Assembly: GCA_035510795.1 (NCBI GenBank)
Contig: DATKGL010000017.1
Coordinates: 1 to 56,150, forward strand
DNA: 56,150 nucleotides
Source of the DNA: DATKGL01 sp035510795
GTDB taxonomy: Bacteria; Patescibacteriota; Saccharimonadia; Saccharimonadales; UBA4665
Reading direction: 5' to 3'
Numbering within the stretch: the stretch's first letter is position 1; each line of letters opens with the position of its first letter. Made by a program: the position numbers and the translations under genes. The notes beneath the pieces are model-generated. The model made no database searches and was not told the DNA's origin. It saw only the letters and a program-made list of their open reading frames with translations. Below, one piece after another: positions 8,458 through 17,134 of the stretch.

Positions 8458-9348
8458 ATGTATAGTCAAATTTCCGCCAATAAAAGACGCACTGTCTTTA
8501 TTATGTTTGGTTTTCTGGTTTTTGTTGGCATTATTTCGTGGATCTTTGCCGAATATCTGGCTCAGCCGTCGACAGCCTATGTTATCCTGGCGGTTGGCAT
8601 TATTTATGCCGTCATCTGTTACTTCGCCGGCAGCCGGACAGCACTGGCTCTCAATGGCGCTCAAGAGATCACCAAAAAAGATAATCCGCGAATGTGGCGG
8701 ATCGTTGAGAACTTGAGTATTACTGATGGCTTACCGATGCCCAGAGTATTCATTATTAACGATCCGGCGCCGAACGCTTTTGCGACCGGCAGGGACCCGG
8801 CGCATGCCTCTGTCTGCGCCACATCGGGTCTGCTCGACATCATGACCGACACAGAACTGCAAGGAGTCTTTGCTCATGAGCTCGGACACGTTAAAAATTA
8901 TGACATCAGGGTATGCATGATTGCCTTTGCTCTGGTGGCGGCTGTAGCTTTAATTGCTGATACGATTTTACGATTCGCTTTCTTCGGTATCGGCGGACGA
9001 GGCAGGGAAAGAGAGGGCCAGGCCGGTCAGCTCATATTTCTGGTAGGGATTATTGCCGCGATTTTGGCGCCAATCATTGCCACTCTGATCCAGCTGGCTG
9101 TTTCCCGGCAACGGGAGTATCTGGCTGATGCCACCGGCGCCCTCACCACCCGCTACCCGGAGGGTCTGATTACGGCACTAGAAAAAATTGATCGTACCGG
9201 CAGCGTCTTAAAACGCCAGAATACCGCTACTGCCCATTTTTTCTTTGCCAATCCGCTGCGCCAACACAGTCTGACTAATTTATTTAGCACCCATCCGCCG
9301 ATTAAAGACCGGATCGCTCGGCTTCAAACGATGGAAACCAAAGCATAA
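8458..9348 (+). CDS. htpX: HtpX-like M48 membrane zinc metalloprotease
   Basis: A 296-aa protein of normal family length. It has two N-terminal membrane helices (about 12-33 and 38-57), the zinc site H140-E-L-G-H144 in VFAHELGH, two more helices, and the third ligand Glu in REYLADATGA. HtpX degrades misfolded membrane proteins, with its active site facing the cytosol. It forms a two-gene unit with lemA and is probably co-transcribed from the TATAAT at 7838. Confidence 0.93.
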   Translation: MYSQISANKRRTVFIMFGFLVFVGIISWIFAEYLAQPSTAYVILAVGIIYAVICYFAGSRTALALNGAQEITKKDNPRMWRIVENLSITDGLPMPRVFIINDPAPNAFATGRDPAHASVCATSGLLDIMTDTELQGVFAHELGHVKNYDIRVCMIAFALVAAVALIADTILRFAFFGIGGRGREREGQAGQLIFLVGIIAAILAPIIATLIQLAVSRQREYLADATGALTTRYPEGLITALEKIDRTGSVLKRQNTATAHFFFANPLRQHSLTNLFSTHPPIKDRIARLQTMETKA

Positions 9349-9372
9349 GTCATTATTTAAAGTGATTTATCT

Positions 9373-10371
9373 ATGCCAAAAGCAAAAAACAAGTCAGCCG
9401 GGAAACCAAAATCGTCTTCTACTAAGCCTGGGCAGACTGCTAAAAGTAAGATTCTATCCCAACCGACAGCCTCGAAAAAGCTAAGCCGATTCAGCATAAA
9501 AAAGTCGGCGCCGGTTAAGCACAAATCGTTGTCGCCGGCCTATAAGATATTTATCAAGTCACTTGATATTTTAAGGCGCAATTGGGCAATTTTTGTTTGG
9601 ATTCTGATCATCTATGCGATTGTCGATATTGTTGTTGTTCACGGCTTATCCCTTGGAACCAGCATTAGCAGCATTAAATCTTCTTTTAAGGGGTCATTTA
9701 GCGGGGTTGGCGGGAAATTGCTGTCAGCTACAACAGTTTTTGTTTACCTGATTGGTGATTCGACTACGGCCAATGGCTCCAATACGGCCGGTTCGGGTGT
9801 TTTCCAGACAATTCTGATTATCGTTACGACACTGGCCATAATCTGGGCGCTGCGGCAACTATATAACTCAGTTTCCATCCGGGCGCGCGACGCTTTCTAT
9901 AAGGGCATGTATCCCATTATCCAATTCTTTTTAGTTTTGCTGTTGATAGCCGTTGAACTGCTGCCTTTCCTAATCGGTGCGGTAATTTTCGCGACTGTTA
10001 CTACAGGCGGTATATCGTCTTCCGGACTGGAGGATTTCTTTTGGGGACTGCTCTTCATTTTGCTGGCAACGACGAGCCTGTATTTAATTTGCTCGTCGCT
10101 GGTCGCGTTATATATAGTTACTCTGCCCGAGATGACGCCAATGAAAGCAATCCGTTCTGCCCGCGCCCTGGTAAAATCGCGTCGTTGGTTAGTCATCCGC
10201 AAGATACTGTTTCTGCCTTTGGCTTTGTTTATTGTAACGGGGCTGATTATGATGCCTTTCCTGCTTGGTCTGACAGTTATAGCCGGTTGGGTATTTTTTG
10301 TCTTATCGGTTATCGTCATAGCTGTGATGAACAGCTACATGTATGCGCTTTATAGGGAGTTAATCGCATGA
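9373..10371 (+). CDS. Multi-pass membrane protein of unknown function
   Basis: A 332-aa protein. The first ~60 residues are Lys/Ser-rich and basic (probably cytosolic). About six hydrophobic segments follow from residue 75. The motif EMTPMKAIRSARALVK precedes the last two helices, the same layout as in the protein at 3814-4659. The C terminus, ending ALYRELIA, overlaps the ligA start by 4 bases (ATGA), so translation is probably coupled. The basic tail could bind nucleic acid or lipids, but that is a guess. Confidence 0.75.
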   Translation: MPKAKNKSAGKPKSSSTKPGQTAKSKILSQPTASKKLSRFSIKKSAPVKHKSLSPAYKIFIKSLDILRRNWAIFVWILIIYAIVDIVVVHGLSLGTSISSIKSSFKGSFSGVGGKLLSATTVFVYLIGDSTTANGSNTAGSGVFQTILIIVTTLAIIWALRQLYNSVSIRARDAFYKGMYPIIQFFLVLLLIAVELLPFLIGAVIFATVTTGGISSSGLEDFFWGLLFILLATTSLYLICSSLVALYIVTLPEMTPMKAIRSARALVKSRRWLVIRKILFLPLALFIVTGLIMMPFLLGLTVIAGWVFFVLSVIVIAVMNSYMYALYRELIA

Positions 10372-12392
10372 ACAAGACAGAGGCCGGAAAACGGATTTCC
10401 GAACTCATCAAACTCATGAACCGTTACAGCTACGAGTATCACGTACTTGATAGTCCCAGCGTATCCGACGCAGTCTATGACGGCCTGATGCGCGAGCTGA
10501 AAGATCTCGAACGGCAGTACCCGGATCTGATTAGTGAAAACTCACCGACGCAAAGAGTTGGCGCCCAGCCGTTAAACGGCTTTACCAAGGTCAGTCACTC
10601 TATTCGGATGATCAGCCTCAATGACGTCTTCAGCCGCGATGAAGTGGTTGCTTGGATTAAGCGTATTAGCAAATTGACACCCGAAAAGGTAGCAGAACTG
10701 TTCGTTGATATAAAAATGGATGGTTTAGCTTGCGCCTTAATTTATCAGGACGGCAAATATGTCCAGGCAATTACCCGCGGCGACGGTTCGGTCGGCGAGG
10801 ACGTAACAGCCAATGTTAGAACCATTAAAAGCGTTCCTTTGCATCTACGAAGCAACAGCAAATTCAGGATGTTCCTCAGTGGTCGCACCGAAGTCAGGGG
10901 CGAGATAATTATGCTCAAAAAAGACTTCGAGACCCTTAACCGGCAAAGACAGGTCGCCGGCTTGCCGGTTTTTGCCAATCCGCGTAACTTGGCTGCCGGA
11001 ACTATTCGCCAGCTCGATCCGAAACTGACAGCCGCCAGACCGCTCCAGTTTCGGGCTTATGACCTGATCCGGTCCGACAACGAAGATCTGGTTGAGACTA
11101 CCCGCTATGCTTATGATGCGCTGGCGGCATTTGGGATGACAGTAAATGGCCAGGCCACAATTTTTAAAACCATTGACGGGGTAATGAAATTTATCCAAGA
11201 CTGGGACGGTAAACGCCACAACCTTAGCTTTAATACCGACGGGATCGTCATAAAAGTTAATAACCGGGCGCTATTCAAAGAACTCGGGGTTGTCGGTAAA
11301 AATCCCCGTGGCGCCGTAGCCTTTAAATATCCGCCAGAAGAAGCTACCACTATCGTTAAAGATATTATTCTAAGTATTGGCCGTACCGGAGCAGCGACGC
11401 CGATTGCCGTTTTTAATCCGGTAATCATTGCCGGTACCACGGTTCAGCATGCCAGTCTGCATAACTCTGACGAGATTGCCCGTAAAGACATCAGGATTGG
11501 CGATACGGCTGTAATTTTTAAAGCCGGCGACATTATCCCTCAGGTTGAGAGGATTTTGGTCGAGCTTCGTCCGAAGACGGCACATAAATTCGATATGGTA
11601 AAAGAGCTGAGGCGCCAGTATCCTGAGCTAGTTTTCGTTAGACCGGCAGGCGAGGCGGTTTACAGAATCAAAGGCGCCAGTGGGCCGTTGCTGCTAAAGA
11701 AAAACCTAGAGCATTTTGCCTCCAAAGGAGCCATGGATATTGATACACTCGGCGAAAAGAATGTCATCGCCTTAGTTGATGCCGGCTTGGTTAAAGATTT
11801 AGCCGGCATTTATGAATTAACAAAGGAACAAGTGATTGCGCTTGCGCGTTTCGCGGAGCTTTCAGCTAGCAACCTAATAAATGCTATCGGTGACAGCAAA
11901 CAGCCGCAGTTACCGCGTTTTATTTATGGACTTGGTATCCGTCATGTTGGTAGTCAGACGGCCATTGACTTGGCTGAATATTTCAGTTCTTTAGATGAAC
12001 TGGCCGGTGCGAGACTTGATGATCTGCAGGCCGTCGAAGGAGTTGGTGAAATTATTGCCGAATCTATTATTGGCTGGTTTGCCGATCCGGAAAACCTGCG
12101 CTTGCTGGACAAATTCGACGAGCTGGGAGTAAAGCCAGTTTTTAAACCGCACGCTGCCGGGCCGCTGCAAAACCAATCATTTGTTATCACCGGAACGCTT
12201 GGGTCGATGAGCCGCGATGAAGCTGCCGATAAAATCCGCCAACTGGGCGGTACCTTTCAAACTTCTGTCGGCGAAAGCACGGCTTATTTAGTGGTGGGTG
12301 ACAATGCCGGCGAATCAAAAATCGTCAGCGCCAGAAAGTATAGCACCCGCCAAATAGGCGAAGACGAACTCAACAAGCTTTTAAGCTCATAA
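10368..12392 (+). CDS. ligA: NAD+-dependent DNA ligase, without zinc-finger cysteines
   Basis: A 674-aa protein of full family length. Domain order is Ia (about 1-65, with YSYEYHVLDSP), the nucleotidyltransferase domain with K116-M-D-G119 as the adenylation motif and TRGDGSVGEDVT, an OB fold, a region where the zinc finger should be, helix-hairpin-helix repeats (about 480-590, with VEGVGEIIAESI) and a C-terminal BRCT domain (about 600-674). The enzyme seals nicks during replication and repair. The four zinc-binding cysteines are gone: the whole protein has one Cys (residue 122), and the finger position reads YPELVFVRPAGEAVYRIK. It overlaps the preceding membrane-protein gene by 4 bases. Confidence 0.95.
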   Translation: MNKTEAGKRISELIKLMNRYSYEYHVLDSPSVSDAVYDGLMRELKDLERQYPDLISENSPTQRVGAQPLNGFTKVSHSIRMISLNDVFSRDEVVAWIKRISKLTPEKVAELFVDIKMDGLACALIYQDGKYVQAITRGDGSVGEDVTANVRTIKSVPLHLRSNSKFRMFLSGRTEVRGEIIMLKKDFETLNRQRQVAGLPVFANPRNLAAGTIRQLDPKLTAARPLQFRAYDLIRSDNEDLVETTRYAYDALAAFGMTVNGQATIFKTIDGVMKFIQDWDGKRHNLSFNTDGIVIKVNNRALFKELGVVGKNPRGAVAFKYPPEEATTIVKDIILSIGRTGAATPIAVFNPVIIAGTTVQHASLHNSDEIARKDIRIGDTAVIFKAGDIIPQVERILVELRPKTAHKFDMVKELRRQYPELVFVRPAGEAVYRIKGASGPLLLKKNLEHFASKGAMDIDTLGEKNVIALVDAGLVKDLAGIYELTKEQVIALARFAELSASNLINAIGDSKQPQLPRFIYGLGIRHVGSQTAIDLAEYFSSLDELAGARLDDLQAVEGVGEIIAESIIGWFADPENLRLLDKFDELGVKPVFKPHAAGPLQNQSFVITGTLGSMSRDEAADKIRQLGGTFQTSVGESTAYLVVGDNAGESKIVSARKYSTRQIGEDELNKLLSS

Positions 12393-12414
12393 ACACTGCT
12401 CACTGACCCAAATC

Positions 12415-12442
12415 TTGACAGAGACTGCAAAGATGTTATGCT
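12415..12442 (+). promoter_or_regulatory. Promoter of the putative small RNA
   Basis: TTGACA (12415-12420), a 16-base spacer and TATGCT (12437-12442). A start near 12449 would produce a short transcript ending at the hairpin terminator at 12522-12553. Confidence 0.6.
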
Positions 12443-12448
12443 TAAATC

Positions 12449-12553
12449 AACTCGTGCGCAAGCGGCGCGTTAAAACAAAAACTAAAATAAAAACCCGCCG
12501 CGGGTGAGCGCGCACGACATAAAATATACTCGCAAAATGCGAGTATATTTTTT
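12449..12553 (+). ncRNA. Putative structured small RNA of about 105 nt
   Basis: Between ligA and the HTH gene there is a complete small transcription unit with no reading frame of note. Inside it, TCGTGCGC (12452-12459) can pair with GCGCACGA (12510-12517), and GCGGCG (12462-12467) with CGCCGC (12496-12501). This makes a two-segment GC-rich stem around an A-rich loop (AAAACAAAAACTAAAATAAA). It is preceded by a good promoter and ends in a strong terminator. It matches no RNA class that I recognise. It may instead be a long leader of the HTH gene, but the terminator argues for a separate RNA. Confidence 0.45.
12522..12553 (+). terminator. Strong intrinsic terminator
   Basis: A perfect 12-bp stem, AAATATACTCGC (12522-12533) with GCGAGTATATTT (12539-12550), has a 5-base loop and continues into TTT. 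It ends the small RNA unit. Confidence 0.75.
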
Positions 12554-12618
12554 ATATAGCAATTTGGGTGCAAAGAAGCTATCTATGCACATACAACTTA
12601 CTCGAGTACAATATACTC

Positions 12619-13302
12619 ATGCTTACCTCGTTAGAAAAATGCAGTATCCGAGATCTCCGCTCCAAAGGCTGCACCTATCGGGAAATAATTGATCAAATTG
12701 GGGAAAAAATACCAAAAAGCACCCTGGCATATATATGTAAAGACGTTAGTTTGCCTAAAGCCTACTACAAAAAAATCCAAACAAATAATCTGTCGGTTCT
12801 TGTCGAAGCGCGGAAAAAAGCCCTGATATATAAAGCTGTGATGAGAGAAAAGCAGCTAGAACAAATTAAGAAACAAAATGCTAAATTCGAACGTATGACA
12901 CAACGAGAAGCAACGCTTGCTCTAGCTTTTTTATATCTTGGTGAAGGATTAAAAAGATCCTCTACGCAAAGAGGATTGAGGTTGGGTAGTTCTGACCCAA
13001 AAATCATTAGAACTTATATTGGTTTATTAAAAAGATGTTATGGCATAGAAACGCCAATGCTTAAATGTAGAATTTCATATCGAGCTGACCAAGATTTAAA
13101 TGAGCTACAAAAATTTTGGGCTTCAATTACGGGTATAAATATTGACAAATTCTATAAGACAAAGCCAGATCCACGTACGGTAGGTAAGCCGACGAGGAAG
13201 AGTGATTATAAAGGAGTTTGTGCGATTTACTGTGCGGGCTCAAGAATTCAACTTGAGCTACAGGTTATTGCTGATATTATTAATGATGCGATGGGGTATT
13301 AG
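12619..13302 (+). CDS. HTH plus LAGLIDADG-like DNA-binding protein, overlapping tRNA-Ala
   Basis: A 227-aa protein. The N-terminal ~45 residues form a resolvase-type helix-turn-helix (IRDLRSKGCTYREIIDQIGE, then KSTLAYICKD). A basic coiled linker follows, then a domain starting ALAFLYLGEGLKR with GLRLGSSDPKIIRTYIGLLK, which resembles one LAGLIDADG homing-endonuclease unit. Proteins of this kind are common, uncharacterised and single copy in several bacterial groups. The ATG at 12619 was chosen because TACAAT (12607-12612) puts the transcription start exactly on it. The base composition is more AT-rich than the neighbours. The stop codon (13300-13302) lies inside the tRNA-Ala gene, which starts at 13293. 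Confidence 0.65.
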   Translation: MLTSLEKCSIRDLRSKGCTYREIIDQIGEKIPKSTLAYICKDVSLPKAYYKKIQTNNLSVLVEARKKALIYKAVMREKQLEQIKKQNAKFERMTQREATLALAFLYLGEGLKRSSTQRGLRLGSSDPKIIRTYIGLLKRCYGIETPMLKCRISYRADQDLNELQKFWASITGINIDKFYKTKPDPRTVGKPTRKSDYKGVCAIYCAGSRIQLELQVIADIINDAMGY

Positions 13303-13369
13303 CTCAGCTGGATAGAGCGCTACACTGGCAGTGTAGAGGTCATCGGTTCAAGTCCGATATACTCCACCA
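13293..13369 (+). tRNA. tRNA-Ala (GGC)
   Basis: A 77-nt cloverleaf. The acceptor GGGGTAT pairs with ATACTCC, including the G3-U70 wobble that marks alanine tRNAs. The anticodon stem CTACA/TGTAG encloses loop CTGGCAG, giving anticodon GGC. The TTCAAGT T-loop and encoded CCA are present. The first ten bases are shared with the end of the upstream reading frame. Confidence 0.96.
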
Positions 13370-13409
13370 ATTTTCTCTTAAAGTACATAGATTATACGAA
13401 ACCTCAAAT

Positions 13410-13485
13410 GGGGCGTTAGCTCAGTTGGTAGAGCGCTACATTCGCATTGTAGAGGTCGGGAGTTCGACTCTCCCACGCTCCACCA
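13410..13485 (+). tRNA. tRNA-Ala (CGC)
   Basis: A 76-nt cloverleaf. The acceptor GGGGCGT pairs with ACGCTCC, again with G3-U70. The anticodon loop TTCGCAT in stem CTACA/TGTAG gives anticodon CGC. T-loop TTCGACT and encoded CCA are present. A TTATACG-like -10 lies upstream in the 40-base gap, so it may have its own promoter. Confidence 0.95.
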
Positions 13486-13560
13486 AGGCAAAGAAGATAT
13501 CCTGGTTTCAAGCAAATATTATAATATTTACCATGCTAGCAATTATAATCATGTAATGAT

Positions 13561-13634
13561 GGCGTCGTGGCGGAGTGGTTACGCAGAGGTCTGCAAAACC
13601 TTTTATGCCGGTTCAATTCCGGTCGACGCCTCCA
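13561..13634 (+). tRNA. tRNA-Cys (GCA)
   Basis: A 74-nt cloverleaf with acceptor GGCGTCG/CGACGCC, anticodon loop CTGCAAA in stem GAGGT/ACCTT (anticodon GCA), discriminator T and encoded CCA. TATAAT at 13544-13549 would start transcription about 5 bases upstream of the mature 5' end. Confidence 0.95.
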
Positions 13635-13646
13635 TGAACAATCTCT

Positions 13647-13733
13647 GCGTGGGTGGTGGAACTAGGTAGACACGCAGCACTTAAAATGCTGTGCCCACAA
13701 GGCGTGCGGGTTCGATTCCCGCCCTGCGCACCA
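13647..13733 (+). tRNA. tRNA-Leu (TAA)
   Basis: An 87-nt class II tRNA with a long variable arm. The acceptor GCGTGGG pairs with CCTGCGC with two wobbles. The anticodon stem CAGCA/TGCTG encloses CTTAAAA (anticodon TAA). T-loop TTCGATT and encoded CCA are present. It directly precedes metG by 18 bases. Confidence 0.94.
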
Positions 13734-13751
13734 AACTAAAATCTAAGGAAC

Positions 13752-15200
13752 ATGAATTATTACATCACTACATCGATTCCCTATATAAACGGAGATCCAC
13801 ATTTGGGCCACTCGCTGGAGTTCGTCATGTCAGATGTTCTGGCTCGCCACGCCCGAAAGCAAGGGGATTCGGTAATTTTTAGTACCGGTACCGATGAGCA
13901 TGGCACAAAAAACGCCCAGAAGGCTGCCAGCCTGAATTTATCGCCCGAAGAATATGCCGACCAAGTCAGCGGCCAGTTTATTAATACACTCAAACTGCTT
14001 GACATCAGCAATGACCGCTTTATCAGGACGACGAGCCCGGAGCATCAAAAGCGGTCTCAATTAATCTGGAAAAACCTAGCCAAAGATATTTATAAAGCCA
14101 AATACAATGGCTGGTACGATGTCAAACAGGAAGAATTTGTCGCCGACGGGCAGGCTGACCCGGAACGGATGAAACCGGATCACCCTCAAGCCTATCAGAG
14201 ACTTGAAGAAGAAAATTACTTTTTTAAACTCAGTAACTACACCAGCAGAATCAAAGAAGCGATTGAAAAAGATGAGCTAAAGATTCTGCCTCGTACCAGA
14301 CGTAACGAAGTCTTGTCGCTGTTAAATGAAGGGCTGTCTGATATCAGTATCAGCCGCCCCATAGAAAAACTGGCCTGGGGAATTCCGGTGCCAGACGATC
14401 CGACCCAGGTCATGTACGTTTGGTTTGAGGCGCTAATGAACTACATTACAGTTTTGGAATATCCGGCCGGGGAGAACTTCAAACAATATTGGCCGGCCAA
14501 CGTTCAGGTTATCGGCAAGGATATTATCAGGTTTCATGCTGCTATCTGGCCGGGCATGTTGATGAGTTTGGGCTTGCCGCTGCCTCGTTTGTTATTTGTC
14601 CACGGCTTTATTCTGATTAACGGCAAAGCTATGAGCAAAAGCTTGGGAACCGGTATCAATCCGAAAGAGATTGTTGATAAATACGGCGTCGATGCCTTTC
14701 GCTATTATTTTCTCAGGCACATTCCCAGCTATGACGACGGCAATTTTTCTTGGGAGACGTTTGAAGCTGCTTATAACAACGAACTGGCCAACGAACTGGG
14801 TAATGCCGTCCAGCGGACAGCGGCGATGATAACTCGCTACCAAAATAATGAAATTGGCTTGCTGCCCGAGAAACACGTTGATCTGGATCTCTATCACCAG
14901 GCCCTCGATGACTGTCATTTTGATCATGCCCTAGACATTGTTTGGGGTCAGGTGCGAGGGCTTAATCAATATATCGATGAAGAAAAACCCTGGCTGGCCG
15001 CGAAGGATAGCGATAAAACGAGGCTCAAGCAGTTATTGGCTTATCAGGCCGGTTGTCTGATTGAAATTGCTGACATGCTGGAGCCGTTTTTACCGGCTAC
15101 TGCTGCCAAAATCAAACAGACATTTGCCGCCGGAACTTTGAAACCGAGCAGTAGTACGCTTTTTCCCAAGCATGATCAGGCGGCAACTGACCGAGCTTGA
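13752..15200 (+). CDS. metG: Methionyl-tRNA synthetase (short form)
   Basis: A 482-aa class I synthetase. The HIGH motif is HLGH (17-20), and the KMSKS motif reads K292-A-M-S-K-S297 in INGKAMSKSLGTG. The connecting region has NGWYDVKQEEFVADG with no CxxC knuckles, so it is of the zinc-free type. The C terminus stops after the anticodon-binding helical bundle (WLAAKDSDKTRLKQLL) and lacks the tRNA-binding OB domain found in long MetRS. It charges Met onto initiator and elongator tRNAs. The gene starts directly after the tRNA cluster. Confidence 0.95.
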   Translation: MNYYITTSIPYINGDPHLGHSLEFVMSDVLARHARKQGDSVIFSTGTDEHGTKNAQKAASLNLSPEEYADQVSGQFINTLKLLDISNDRFIRTTSPEHQKRSQLIWKNLAKDIYKAKYNGWYDVKQEEFVADGQADPERMKPDHPQAYQRLEEENYFFKLSNYTSRIKEAIEKDELKILPRTRRNEVLSLLNEGLSDISISRPIEKLAWGIPVPDDPTQVMYVWFEALMNYITVLEYPAGENFKQYWPANVQVIGKDIIRFHAAIWPGMLMSLGLPLPRLLFVHGFILINGKAMSKSLGTGINPKEIVDKYGVDAFRYYFLRHIPSYDDGNFSWETFEAAYNNELANELGNAVQRTAAMITRYQNNEIGLLPEKHVDLDLYHQALDDCHFDHALDIVWGQVRGLNQYIDEEKPWLAAKDSDKTRLKQLLAYQAGCLIEIADMLEPFLPATAAKIKQTFAAGTLKPSSSTLFPKHDQAATDRA

Positions 15201-15210
15201 TAATTTTGTT

Positions 15211-15993
15211 ATGCATTTAGTTGATACCCATTGCCATATCCATTTTTCAGACTACAAACTGGACCCGACCGAGGTGATCGGTGCTGCTAAGCGCTACGGA
15301 GTAACTGGTCTGATTTGTGTCGGTTGCAGTCTTGAAGATAGCCAATCGGGCATCAACTTCGCCGCCCAGCGCAAAGGTGTTTATGCAGCCGCCGGCCTTC
15401 ATCCGCACGAGGCCAAAAAATACATGCAAGACCAAGCTAGCCGTGATAGCTTCAGCCGGCTGGCCAGCGAGTCCAAGGTCGTCGCCATCGGGGAATGCGG
15501 CTTGGATTATTTTTATAATTTTTCTCCAAAAGAGGATCAAAAAGAACTTTTTAAGTTTCAACTGGACATTGCCAGCAAACATAATTTACCGGTGATTTTT
15601 CATGTCCGCGAGGCATTTTCGGACTTTTGGCAAATTGTCGACCAGTATCCTGGTATTACCGGCGTGGTCCATAGTTTTTCGGCCGGCTCGGCAGAACTGG
15701 CAGTAATCTTAGATCACAAATTTTTTGTCGGTTTAAACGGCATCATGACCTTCACCAAAAATCCCGATCAATTATCCGCTGCTAAAGCCGTGCCGCTCGC
15801 ATCTTTACTCCTTGAAACTGATGCTCCTTATTTGACCCCGTCCCCTTATCGTGGTAAAGTAAATCAACCAAAATACGTGCTCAATGTAGCTGAATTTCTA
15901 TGTAATCTAAGGGGTGAAAAGCTTGAGGACTTAGCGTCAGCAACAACCAATAACGCGACTAATTTATTTAGGACAGATTTTAATAATGCATAG
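15211..15993 (+). CDS. tatD: TatD family metal-dependent nuclease
   Basis: A 260-aa TIM-barrel hydrolase. Metal ligands are in place: VDTHCHIH (HxH) at the N terminus, IGECGLDY (Glu), PVIFHVREA (His), GVVHSFS (His) and LETDAPYLTP (Asp). TatD proteins are 3'-5' DNases or DNA-repair nucleases. The ATG at 15211 gives the usual N terminus MHLVDTHCH. A longer frame would overlap metG. The 3' end overlaps the next gene by 8 bases, so the two are probably translated together. Confidence 0.92.
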   Translation: MHLVDTHCHIHFSDYKLDPTEVIGAAKRYGVTGLICVGCSLEDSQSGINFAAQRKGVYAAAGLHPHEAKKYMQDQASRDSFSRLASESKVVAIGECGLDYFYNFSPKEDQKELFKFQLDIASKHNLPVIFHVREAFSDFWQIVDQYPGITGVVHSFSAGSAELAVILDHKFFVGLNGIMTFTKNPDQLSAAKAVPLASLLLETDAPYLTPSPYRGKVNQPKYVLNVAEFLCNLRGEKLEDLASATTNNATNLFRTDFNNA

Positions 15994-17134
15994 GGAACAA
16001 CCAATTTACCTCGACTTTGCCGCCGCCACGCCGCTGGATAAATCAGTCCTGGCGGCAATGCAACCCTATCTAGCCGACAAGTTTTATAATCCGTCAGCAA
16101 TTTATCTGGCGGCTAAACGGGTCAGGGATGATTTAGAATCGGCCCGCCGCGACACGGCCCAGCTGATCGGTGCCCGCCCGGCTGAAATAATTTTTACGGC
16201 CGGTGGGACCGAAGCCAATAATCTGGCTATCCGGGGAGTGATGAACCGTTTCCCCGACTCGCAGATTATTGTCAGCGCGGTTGAACATGAATCGGTTATT
16301 GTGCCGGCCCAATGCTACAACCATAAATTTGCCCAGGTTGACAGTTCAGGCCGAGTTGATTTGGTGGCACTGGCTGATGCGATAACCGAAAAAACTGTTA
16401 TGGTCAGCATTATGTATGCCAATAACGAGATTGGCACTGTCCAGCCGATCCGCCAAATTGCCGATGCCATTAACCAGGTTCGTTTGAAGAGACGGAAAAC
16501 CGCCAACCGACTGCCTCTTTATCTCCATACCGATGCTACGCAGGCTGCCAATTACCTGGATTTGCACATCGCCAGGCTGGGAGTCAGCCTAATTACTCTT
16601 AATGGCGGAAAAATCTACGGGCCCAAGCAATCAGGAGCATTATTTGTCGCTAAAGACGTCGAACTAGAGTCGTTAATTCTCGGTGGCGGCCAGGAAAGAG
16701 GGCTGCGCAGCGGAACAGAGAATATGGCGGCAGTTATTGGTTTTGCTGCAGCTCTGTCTATCGCCCAGACCGCCCGTCGGGGCGAAACAGCCCGGCTGGA
16801 AAAACTCCAGCAGCATTTTTTTCAACTACTAACAGAACATTTCCCCGATGTTACCATTAATGGTAACCAGAAACACCGCTTGCCCAACAATGTTCATGTA
16901 ACATTTTCCGGCATCGATAACGAGAGGCTTTTAATCGAACTTGATCGCAGCGGCGTCTTGGCGGCGGCCGGTTCAGCCTGCAGCGCTAGCAGCTCGTCGC
17001 CATCACATGTTTTAAGGGCAATCGGCCTAAGCGATGAGCAGGCCCGGTCCAGTGTCCGCTTTACAATGGGGCGGTCAACAACTAGCTCTCAAATCAACCA
17101 AACCGTCCGAGCTTTAGCCGGTTTGGTCAAGTAA
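15986..17134 (+). CDS. Cysteine desulfurase (IscS/NifS type)
   Basis: A 382-aa PLP-dependent class V aminotransferase. It has YLDFAAATPLD near the start, TAGGTEANNLAI, the PLP lysine in NGGKIYGPK, and the sulfur-accepting Cys in GSACSASSSSPSH followed by the RFTMGR motif. The enzyme takes sulfur from cysteine for Fe-S clusters or tRNA thiolation. In most relatives the lysine follows His (GHK). Here it follows Gly (GGK). With mnmA at 29377 in the same window, supplying sulfur for tRNA 2-thiouridine is a likely job. No iscU is adjacent. Confidence 0.92.
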   Translation: MHREQPIYLDFAAATPLDKSVLAAMQPYLADKFYNPSAIYLAAKRVRDDLESARRDTAQLIGARPAEIIFTAGGTEANNLAIRGVMNRFPDSQIIVSAVEHESVIVPAQCYNHKFAQVDSSGRVDLVALADAITEKTVMVSIMYANNEIGTVQPIRQIADAINQVRLKRRKTANRLPLYLHTDATQAANYLDLHIARLGVSLITLNGGKIYGPKQSGALFVAKDVELESLILGGGQERGLRSGTENMAAVIGFAAALSIAQTARRGETARLEKLQQHFFQLLTEHFPDVTINGNQKHRLPNNVHVTFSGIDNERLLIELDRSGVLAAAGSACSASSSSPSHVLRAIGLSDEQARSSVRFTMGRSTTSSQINQTVRALAGLVK

